Below are positions 9,197 to 16,977 of a DNA stretch of 16,977 nucleotides, piece by piece. A model generated the notes under the pieces. The model searched no databases and was not told the origin of the DNA. It saw only the letters and a program-made list of their open reading frames with translations. The DNA is taken from positions 1-16,977 of the forward strand of contig LSSN01005780.1 of assembly GCA_001970855.1 (NCBI GenBank), written 5' to 3'. The stretch's first letter is position 1, and each line of letters begins with the position of its first letter. Both the position numbers and the translations under genes were made by a program. The stretch is from Smittium culicis. Lineage: Eukaryota > Kickxellomycota > Harpellomycetes > Harpellales > Legeriomycetaceae.

Positions 9197-11844
9197 TTAA
9201 ATGAAAAATTCCACAAAAAAACTTACTAAAATTTTTTTTGCTTCTAAAATTCAGCAAAAAGTGTAATTTTAACTAAAATCCAAGTTTAAATGTACAATAT
9301 CAATAAATATTATCTAAATCCATAATTATCCTGTATTAAAATATTTTAAATAAAATAGTTTAATATTTCATAAATATGTATTTTTATGTTAAGTTTATTA
9401 ATCTATACAAATTTATCTTTTTTCCCTTTTTACAAGAATTACTTTATGTCTTCTTTTTAAAAATTAAAATTTTACTTGTTAATGAAATAAGAAAATGGTC
9501 AGCTATTTTCAACATTTTTTATTCTTCTGCTACTGTATTTTTTAAAACCATGATCATTATACCTTTTTTAATTTTTTCAAAATTACTATCCCTTATATAT
9601 TATATTGTTGTATCACTATTTATTATTTATAAAATTATAGTACCTTATATAAAATTTTATTATCTTTACTATATAAGAAAGATTTATTATTCTTGAAAAG
9701 TAATCATTTTTAATAAAATAAATAACAAAATAATTCCTCCAAAATTTTTCCATTAAGATGCAAATTTGATTCTTCACAATTAAAAAATATATTAAAAAAT
9801 TTTAAAAATTATATAAATTAACAGTTACGCATATTATTTTTAAATTCAAATATTAAACTAACTAAAATACCAAATTCATAACATAAATTATGAGTATTGA
9901 CCTTGAGAATAGAATTTAAACCTCTTAATTATTCCCATATCCCTAAAATCAAGCGTTTTAATATTCTAAAGAATATATAAAGCCATAAATAAATAATAGC
10001 TATATTATCTAATTTGAGTAGTAAATCTATCTGATAGGTCGGTTGTAAATTAAATATAAAACTCGTAGAAAATAGTGAATTATCTATCAAAATTCGCCAA
10101 GTACTAAAATACCATAATAGAAAATGAATTTTTTTCGTAAATAAAGTACATATAAAAATTAATTGATTAATTAAAAAAGGTTGAAACATTATATAATTTA
10201 AGTTTCAATTCTCATTTAGTTACTAAAAAAATTATGATAAACTGTTAAAAGAAAAAATCTAAATATTTAGATAAATATATATAATTAAGATTTAAATATT
10301 GATTATGAAAGTATTTTTTGGTCAGTATTAAACTATATTATTTTGTTATAAAATTCATTAAATATGCTTTCTATTACCAAAGTCAAAGAAAAAATATGAA
10401 TTTAGTAACTAATTAATATTATAGATATAAATCTGTATTCTATTAATAAAAAATTCGTTAATTTTACTATAAATTTTTAAAATAGATCAAATGAAATGAT
10501 ATAAATAATAAAAATCAGTAAATAATATTAAAAAATCGAAAATAGTGTATGAAAGAACTTATAAATATACGTGTATTGATATATTATCATTTACTCCATG
10601 TACGATTCGAGCAAAAAAAAATTTTTGAACATTTATGGCAATTTTTTTAATAATAATAAAACTTGTAAATGAATAAAACCAATTAATATGAAAAACTAAA
10701 ACCACAAAAATAAAATTTAAAAAAATGGCAGCAAGCACATAATATTCTCATCCTAAAAATGAATATTACTCAAAATCTTTAAAAAATATTTTCTCATGCC
10801 TTTGAAAAATGAAGCTAAAAATTTTTTACACTACATAAATAAATTTCATATGGCACAATATAATATAAATTAATTTATTAAATAACGATCAATAATCGGA
10901 TAAAAGCAATCATATATGATAATTTATTCAAAATACTGCTGAATATTAACTTTAATGTATAATTATTCACAAAATCTCAAGAAACAGTATAATTCATAGA
11001 TAATTAAGCATAAATGGTTGAATTTATAGGTTATAAATTTGTTAAAATTATATCTAGTATAAATAAATACATTAAAATAAGTAAAGTGTAAAAAAAAAAA
11101 ATTATGGCAAATGAACCTCGAAAATAAAATTATATTAACCTTCCAAGCCTTGATTTTTTCAAGTTTCAAATAATAAAGTATTTATTTGAATTATCAAATG
11201 CATATTTAATTCACTTCAAGACTTGTAGGGTTAAGAGCATACATAAATATACTATACTCCAATAAAATATCAATATATAAACACAATTGATATTAGCAGA
11301 AATTGAAATAATATAAAGAACTCTTATTATTATTAGCGCTTTATATTTACAAAACCTAAATTGGAAAATATAAAATAAAAATTCATAAAAAATCCGTTTT
11401 TATCACTTAATGTTAAAATTAATGAATAGGAAGCGATTTGGTTCAAAATTGGATACCTGATTAACTGGTTAGCACCTAATTATAAAAAAAATGAATAATT
11501 TAAATATTTCTGAAATAAATTATATAAATAATAACTAAATTTTATTTAATAAATTTTTAAATTGTATCAAAATTTCTCATAAGATATTATCCTATTGTCG
11601 AAATTATCATAGAAAGCGTGCATATTATAACTAGAAGGTGAAAATACTAAAATTAAAAGGTGAATTTGAATTTACTAAAAAATTGAACTAGTATTAATGC
11701 CATTTGAATAATTAAAATTAAATTTTCGCGGAATTTAGATTTTTTTATTACAAATATTTGTATTATTAGATCTGGATATTCAATATGCTATACCTATATG
11801 TATCCAGTATATGGAAAAAATAAATTTTCAATTAAAAAAAGAGA

Positions 11845-11928
11845 AATCTCGCAGAATATCAGAGTATTGAAAGCTACATCACAAAATGACACATTTTACC
11901 TTATTAGGACACCTTTGTGATTATTCGC
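11845..11928 (+). repeat. Left arm of a decayed inverted repeat
   Basis: Read on the plus strand, this arm begins AATCTCGCAG and ends CTTTGTGATTATTCGC. Against the reverse complement of 12918-13000, 49 of the first 66 ungapped positions match (10 transitions, 7 transversions). A 3-base indel follows, and then the last 16 bases match exactly. The arms point inward, as terminal repeats would. Confidence 0.75.
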
Positions 11929-12917
11929 AATAATTTGTCTGATTTTTTTTTCTTGGAAAAATTTTTTTTAGATATTTTTTAACAAATAAAACTTGAATTA
12001 TGAATTACTGGCGTAATTGAATTATAAATTTATATTAATTCAAATAAAACACATTAGCGTATAAATTTTTACAATTTTTTTAATTTTTTTTTGCCTCAGA
12101 GAGTTTAATAATTATAACTTTTTCTTAATTTTGAGTTATAACGAACAGCTTTTAAAAGTGTTCAATTTAATTCATGCATGCTAATATAATAGATATATAT
12201 ATAATATATCACTTTTGGTCTCTAATACTAAAAGGTTAAAGTTCAATTAAAATTTAGAAAGAGCGTAATGTAAGTACTCAAATAAAATTTTTAATCTGAC
12301 CAAGCTTATATGCAAAAAATAAAATTCGGAGTTGTATATTAGCTTTCTAGAAGTATTATTTATATAAATATTCTAAAAGTTAGGTATTTTTATTTTAATA
12401 TTTAACAATTTTTACAACTGTAGTTTTTTTTTTGTCAGCTTTATTTATTAAGCTAAATAAATACTTATCACTAATAAATCTAAATAATGCCATATCTATC
12501 TTTTCTGTATTATTTAAAGAGAGTTTTAATCTAGCGAAATCAATCTTTAATAAGATACATTAATTATAAACAGGTAATTATGATTAAATACTTTTTTATA
12601 AGATTTTTAAATAGTTCTTTAACATTATTGATTATAAATAAGAATAGCTAAGAATATACCCAAACTGCTTTAAGATTTGATTATCTTTCGTGTAAAGATT
12701 ATAAAATTCAAACTAGTTTATTGTTTTAATGTCGCTTATATAATCTAGATAACCTGTTTTAATTTTTTTTAGCGAATTCTAACTATTTTTTGACTTAGTA
12801 AAAACTATCATACCAAGAAATATCACTAAATATTATATCCACTAAAAAGGCTGAATCAATAAATTTAAATTATTGTAGTATAAAATATATTTGAATTAAA
12901 AATAATATAATTTATCA

Positions 12918-13000
12918 GCGAATAATCACAAAGTCCCAACAATGAAAAAGATGAAATTTTATGATTTAGCTTATAATATCCTGACACTCTGTGAGATTGA
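12918..13000 (-). repeat. Right arm of the decayed inverted repeat
   Basis: Read on the minus strand, this arm begins AATCTCACAG and ends CTTTGTGATTATTCGC, pairing with 11845-11928. The 989 bp between the arms have no coding content. The pair could be the ends of an old ~1.15-kb DNA transposon or two copies of a short repeat in opposite orientation. Confidence 0.75.
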
Positions 13001-13761
13001 TCTTATAAAAATGGTAATTTTCAGCAAATAATGAAATTAGAAACAAAGTCAATGCATATTTTAAAACATAGAAATATCTATAATTTCTAATTTTTTGACT
13101 AAAATAACAAAAAATCTTTGCACTAGTAAAATTTTTATTCTATATGAAAATGGCTTAAATATAAAAATTATATTATAGGATTCATAAATCGAAATAAATA
13201 ATATCAGCAAATAAATTTGCAGGTATGAATTATTTTGAATGAGTCAAATGGAAATGCTACAAATTATCTATCACAGAAATAATGATATCTTTATAGTTGT
13301 CAAAATTAATAAAAATAGCCAAATAAAAAATTTTTTCCAAGAAAATAAAATAATATTCGCAACTTTATTAGATAAATAGTAATAATAAATTGCAGAAAAA
13401 TACATATAAAATTTAAAAAATAACCAATGAACTGACCTAACCCAAATATTATTTGTAAAAACGAATATATAGAAAACATATGTGCTATAAAGAAAAAAGT
13501 TAATTGATATTGTACTAATTATTTTTAGTCATGTTTATTATTTTTCGCAATTTGTAATTTTTTAGTTAAAATCGGATAATATAGAAAAATAACCTATTTT
13601 ACCATATAGTCTTATACCAATATAACATATAAAATGGTTAGGAAAAAAATTGAATAACATATAATTATCTGGGTTCAGAAGGTCAAATAATTGACAAATA
13701 CCATTTATTATTTTACTAAAATAATTGTTAAATTGATACCATTATTTATTCCTTTTAATAA

Positions 13762-13786
13762 TTTTTTCGCACCAGTTGCGAAAAAA
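13762..13786. repeat. Perfect 10-bp hairpin
   Basis: TTTTTTCGCA and TGCGAAAAAA flank a 5-base CCAGT loop. It is one of the few G+C-containing structures in the AT-rich block. No function is assigned. Confidence 0.8.
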
Positions 13787-15380
13787 GGAACACTCTAATA
13801 TTTTTAAATAATCATAGTGAGAATAATTATAATTAGAATTTATTAATAAAAAAATTACAAAGTTTATTAATATATATAGTATGTAATAATATGTATCTAG
13901 TTAAAAAAAATAAAAGAGGCTTGAGATAAAAAAAACTAAAAATTCAACAAAATTTCAAGAGTAACATAGACTTTGAATTTCTACGTTTTTATAATCTGTT
14001 TTTTTTAGCAAAATAATTTATCTTTTCATAAATTCTGATCCGCTATAAAAAAATTAAACCCCATAATCATATATGTATTATACATAAAGGCATAATTAAA
14101 ATAAAATATACAATTTTAAGACTTTTCAGCTTTTTAAAAATTACACTAAAGGAAAAAATAATTTGATACAGATAATGAGAAGAATAAATAACTTCATTTA
14201 GAATTTATACCTCAACTATAAAAAAATCCAATTTTTAATTAGAAGCTGTTTCAATTCTTAATATAAATATCTCTTGTATGTACATTGATATATTTTTTAA
14301 AATTATAAAGTATTTTAATACTATTAATTCGAAATATGATAACATATATCTATATAAAAAATATATTTTTATAAATTTGATATATTTTTGTGATAGGTCT
14401 TAGTTAGAGTTATAATATAATATTACCTCCTCTTAATAATTAATCCAATTTAATAGAATATATATTTTTTCAAAAAATTTACTTATAGGAAAGAAATATA
14501 AGTAAAAAACCAGTATTTTTTTAATAAAAAAACTCTTACTAAATTACGCAACTTTGGCTCTAACATATTCAAACACAGTAAAGATGGGTAAAATCGTTTG
14601 AAAGTATACCAATGGTTATAATAATTATAAATCCATACGTCAAAATAGTTTTAAAGAAAAATCCCATTTCAATATTTTATTTAAACAAAAGCACGAACTT
14701 GATAAATTATCTCGAGACCCGCTAGAAAAAAATAACTTTTCTATCAGTCGTATTTGAGAAAGGTATAACTAAATAAAATAATTAAATTTGTAACTAAAAA
14801 ATCATTTTTTAATGGCTTCTATTTATATCTTTATCTATTTATCAAATATAATAGTAGATTGCTCATCGTTTCTCTCATAGAATTTTTTCAAAAAAGGAGC
14901 AATTAATATTTTTTTACATATATAGATTTTTCGCATTTAAAAATTTTGACTATTTACTGATTTCTTATTAACCATTCAAAAAAATTTAAGAACTGAATTA
15001 TTCGTATCCATTTTTTTTTTATTACAAAATAATTTTCAGTTTGTAAAATTTACTAAAAAATCATTAAGCTAAAATTTTGGGCTAATTTAAGCGCAATTAA
15101 TAAGTTTTTAGAGTGGCTAATGAGATTTATTATGCATAAAGTTAACTCTTTAACACTTGTTATATATTCAAATATCAGTTTAATCTTAATCACATTGTAG
15201 TACAAAATACTAATAGCTGCAACTATTGAATTAAAAATTTTATATTTCTACAATTACTATTTATATCACACAAAAAATAATGCAGTATCAACTCATAATT
15301 CATTTCTTGGGCGATTAACAGCTAATAATGTCCCAAATCGAATCAATATAAAAAGACAAAGTCAAAAAGATTATAATTAT

Positions 15381-15446
15381 GGGCTTCAAACCCACGCATG
15401 TTTCCATATTGCGACATTAAACTGACCACTTCGACCTTTTAGGAAA
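15381..15446 (-). other. tRNA-like relic or unexplained GC island (uncertain)
   Basis: Composition here jumps well above the surrounding DNA. On the minus strand, GGTCGAAGTGGTC resembles a Pol III A box with an extra base, and about 30 bp on GTGGGTTTGAAGCCCAT resembles a leucine- or serine-type T-arm/B box with two changed loop positions. There is no pairing acceptor stem and no plausible anticodon arm, so it is not a working tRNA. Alternatively, minus-strand ATG at 15419 opens a 24-codon frame of unbiased composition. Neither reading is secure. Confidence 0.25.
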
Positions 15447-15452
15447 AGTCAC

Positions 15453-15459
15453 AAAAAAA
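15453..15459 (-). terminator. Pol III T7 terminator of the tRNA pair
   Basis: Seven consecutive T residues on the transcribed (minus) sense begin two bases beyond the 3' end of tRNA-Cys. This is a standard RNA polymerase III stop. No T-run of four or more separates the two tRNAs, so this appears to serve both. Confidence 0.8.
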
Positions 15460-15460
15460 T

Positions 15461-15532
15461 AGGACCGACCGTGGATTGAACACGGGACCATCCGATCTGC
15501 AATCGGAAGCTCTACCGCTGAGCTATCGATCC
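15461..15532 (-). tRNA. tRNA-Cys (anticodon GCA)
   Basis: The 72-nt cloverleaf folds fully. It has a 7-bp acceptor stem with one G-T pair, a D-stem GCTC/GAGC, and an anticodon stem TCCGA/TCGGA around loop TTGCAGA (anticodon GCA). A 5-base variable loop and T-stem CCGTG/CACGG with loop TTCAATC follow. The discriminator is U73, a known cysteine identity element. There is no intron and no encoded CCA, as expected of a eukaryotic nuclear tRNA. It lies 8 bp downstream of tRNA-Phe in the same direction. Confidence 0.97.
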
Positions 15533-15540
15533 AATATATA

Positions 15541-15613
15541 TGGGGACTCCGAGGATTGAACTCGGGACCGTACGATCTTCAGTCGCACGCTCTCCCAGCT
15601 GAGCTAAGTCCCC
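15541..15613 (-). tRNA. tRNA-Phe (anticodon GAA)
   Basis: The 73-nt cloverleaf has a perfect 7-bp acceptor stem GGGGACT/AGTCCCC, D-stem GCTC/GAGC, and anticodon stem TGCGA/TCGTA around CTGAAGA (anticodon GAA). The variable loop is CGGTC, the T-stem is CCGAG/CTCGG, and the discriminator is A73. The A box (TAGCTCAGCTGG) and B box (AGTTCAATCC) are both good. There is no intron, unlike budding-yeast tRNA-Phe. Its 3' spacer to tRNA-Cys (minus sense TATATATT) contains no Pol III stop. Confidence 0.97.
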
Positions 15614-15835
15614 ATGTCATTAATGAATATGCTAAAATTATTACCTAATAAACTAATATGAAAAAAAATTTATTAAAATATATTAATTTTTTTAATCATA
15701 CAATCTTATAACTAGTAAAATTTTGTTGATTAAATTTATAATAATGACATCTATAAACAATAATAAATGTAAGATTATTAAAGTTTTTATAAGATTGATA
15801 ATTAGACGATGAATTTATTTTTTAAATCATATTAG

Positions 15836-16217
15836 CTCTTTCTCGGGCAGTAGACTATTTTTGGTCTACCAGATATAACCTTCTGAGTTCAATTAACCCT
15901 TTCCCGTCCAACGCAATTAAAAAAACCGAATTTATTAATTAGTTTATGATTTATCGTTAAATTTATATTTTGCTACTATTCTACAACTAACCAATATCTC
16001 TTAAAAATTTGGAATTAATTTGTTTTTGGTGTATGAAGTTGGCTATATTTGGTAGGTCAAAAACAATCTACTTCCTGGGAAAGGGTTAAAGTACTTTAAT
16101 CCAGAGGCCTTAAGATTTATTTGTATAATTTTAAATAGCAGCAAATAACTAACTTTCTTATAAGTCATAAACGAATTATAAAATTAATTATTTCAAAGAG
16201 CGTTGGACGGGAAAGGG
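15836..16217 (-). mobile_element. TTAA MITE, copy 4, interrupted by copy 3
   Basis: This copy reads on the minus strand from CCCTTTCCCGTCCAACG (16217 leftward) to GAGAAAGAG at 15836. It is split by copy 3 at an internal TTAA. Removing copy 3 (189 bp) and one 4-bp duplication from the 382-bp span leaves 189 bp, the family length. The outer flanks are TTAG (15832-15835) and CTAA (16218-16221), each one base from TTAA. It shares CTGCTATTT and AAGGCCTC with copy 1 and the AGTCTAC subterminal motif with copies 1-3. Confidence 0.85.
15897..16085 (+). mobile_element. TTAA MITE, copy 3 (189 bp, best preserved, inserted in copy 4)
   Basis: The element starts CCCTTTCCCGTCC and ends CTGGGAAAGGG, with intact TTAA on both sides (15893-15896 and 16086-16089). 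The terminal inverted repeat is about 10 bp with one mismatch. It lies in the opposite orientation to its host copy. As the inserted element it must be the younger of the two. It has no coding frame. Confidence 0.9.
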
Positions 16218-16390
16218 CTAAATAAAAATATTATTATTGGCTGAAAAAGATAATATTAGTCTATTGAAGAAAAAAAAATAAGAAATTGAACCAAAAAGGA
16301 AAAGAAATAATCCAAAAAATGGTGATATTACAGTTTTTTAATATAACATAAAAAAATTAGCCTGATGGGTGTATTAAAATTATTTTCAAA

Positions 16391-16977
16391 CTAAATTTCG
16401 CTTTGAAGATCCAGCATTTGCAAGATCTTTTTTTCAAACCGTTTATACTCTTTATTCGGGTTTTCGGGGAAAACTGTGTGAAGCGCATCCGCTAAATTGA
16501 TTACATTTTCTTCTTCAGGTAAGGTATTAAAGTCAGACTTGGAAAATATGGGGCCTGAGCTCATCAGTGACGCCTCCATGATCATTACTGTGACTATAGC
16601 GTCAACTTTTGTTACTTTGTTGCGTGCCATCAACTTTGCATGCGCTTGTGAGATCCTGATCAAGCTCTCTAGCAGACGTATCGTCGTTCGCGCAGCGCTG
16701 CGAGTATCACGCTTCCTTTGAAGCTGATAGTACCTTGTTAGGATCATTTCGCTCTCTCGTGTCGATACTGGAGAAAATTGGTTTTTCACCCATGCTATAT
16801 ATTGCTGCAGCTGAACAAAGCTGAATTTTGATGCACTCTTTTGGGATGGAGTGCTTGAAATAGTATCTCCAAGCGATTTATTTATGCGCTCGTTTTGATT
16901 ATTTTTGTTCAAGTTTGTTCCATTCAAAGCTTGTGATCCTGTTGAACCACTAAACTTTGTTGGAGTTTCTGGGACTT
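16391..16977 (-). CDS. MCM9: MCM9 DNA helicase, C-terminal part (partial, continues past the right edge)
   Basis: The frame is open from the window edge to TAG at 16391, showing 194 residues in one exon; no start codon lies in the window. MCM9 forms a hexameric helicase with MCM8 in homologous recombination and mismatch repair. Visible residues 1-48 are an S/N/T-rich linker. Residues 50-140 are the end of the AAA+ domain, including the sensor-2 segment ARTTIRLLESLIR (about 95-107) and the helical lid after it. Residues 163-194 contain LHTVFPENPNKEY and LQMLDLQS, which match the post-AAA segment specific to MCM9 (vertebrates have FPENP and LELQS there) rather than MCM2-8. The protein stops just after that segment, so the long C-terminal tail of vertebrate MCM9 is absent. 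The S/N-rich linker just before the lid looks like a lineage-specific insertion. Confidence 0.88.
   Translation of the reverse strand, partial: VPETPTKFSGSTGSQALNGTNLNKNNQNERINKSLGDTISSTPSQKSASKFSFVQLQQYIAWVKNQFSPVSTRESEMILTRYYQLQRKRDTRSAARTTIRLLESLIRISQAHAKLMARNKVTKVDAIVTVMIMEASLMSSGPIFSKSDFNTLPEEENVINLADALHTVFPENPNKEYKRFEKKILQMLDLQSEI

Larger units (their letters stand above)
7913..9200. other. Spacer upstream of the rhomboid gene, carrying two MITE copies
   Basis: No gene is visible. It holds the rhomboid promoter region, homopolymer A or T runs (about 7923-7934, 7988-7999, 8731-8744) and two copies of the TTAA MITE listed separately. From about 8930 onward the sequence grades into the extremely AT-rich block. 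Confidence 0.7.
9201..15380. other. Six-kilobase extremely AT-rich, gene-free block
   Basis: G+C counted by hand in four 60-base lines is 7 (10441), 13 (12001), 6 (13801) and 7 (14281), against 25 in a PIF1 exon line (3541). No frame resembles a known family. The longest open frames (9376-9696 plus, 9929-10189 minus) encode only F/I/L/Y-rich strings of the kind T-rich DNA gives. The block contains a diverged inverted repeat (11845-11928 and 12918-13000) and a hairpin (13762-13786). It is bounded by MITE copy 2 on the left and the tRNA pair on the right. It could be decayed transposon DNA, a mutated heterochromatic island or a centromere-like domain; the sequence alone does not decide. Confidence 0.75.

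Noticed and set aside
9376..9696. 106-codon open frame in the AT-rich block, plus strand, hydrophobic throughout
   Set aside because: The strand is locally T-rich, which thins out stop codons and yields F/I/L/Y strings automatically. No family motif, no intron signal or codon pattern supports a gene.
9929..10189. 86-codon open frame, minus strand
   Set aside because: Same compositional explanation; no recognisable domain.
16497..16721. 74-codon plus-strand frame
   Set aside because: It is the antisense shadow of the MCM9 exon.

Overview
The window looks like nuclear DNA from an AT-rich, intron-containing eukaryote, most likely an early-diverging (non-Dikarya) fungus. The evidence is a fungal-type succinate/fumarate carrier, a multi-exon PIF1 helicase, a PCP1/PARL rhomboid, intron-less cytosolic tRNAs, GT..AG introns of about 90-140 bp, and an MCM9 gene, a family that most yeasts and filamentous Dikarya lack. 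Insect-gut fungi (Harpellales/Kickxellomycotina) would fit the low GC, but that is a guess; no taxonomic marker is present.

Layout, left to right. (1) 25-163, minus: first exon of a mitochondrial carrier of the SFC1/ACR1 type, running off the left edge. (2) 164-3395: 3.2 kb with no recognisable gene, patchy in GC. (3) 3396-5677, minus: a complete PIF1 5'-3' DNA helicase, five exons, 606 codons plus stop. (4) 5678-6645: AT-rich spacer with an (AACTA)5 repeat. (5) 6646-7912, minus: a complete mitochondrial rhomboid protease, four exons, 316 residues. (6) 7913-9200: spacer with two copies of a ~189-bp TTAA-flanked MITE. (7) About 9201-15380: 6 kb of extremely AT-rich, gene-free DNA (four 60-base lines counted by hand have 10-22% G+C), holding a decayed long inverted repeat. 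(8) 15453-15613, minus: tRNA-Phe and tRNA-Cys, 8 bp apart and probably one Pol III transcript. (9) 15836-16217: one MITE copy split by a second copy inserted at an internal TTAA. (10) 16391-16977, minus: the C-terminal part of MCM9, running off the right edge.

Every recognised gene is on the minus strand. PIF1 and MCM9 are both genome-maintenance helicases, and SFC1 and PCP1 both act in mitochondria, but large spacers separate all of them and nothing indicates co-transcription. The strongest unusual items are the nested TTAA MITE pair, which records a transposition event with its target duplication; the AT-rich block bracketed by MITEs and a tRNA pair; and the tRNA pair itself. I did not find a convincing new multi-gene system.
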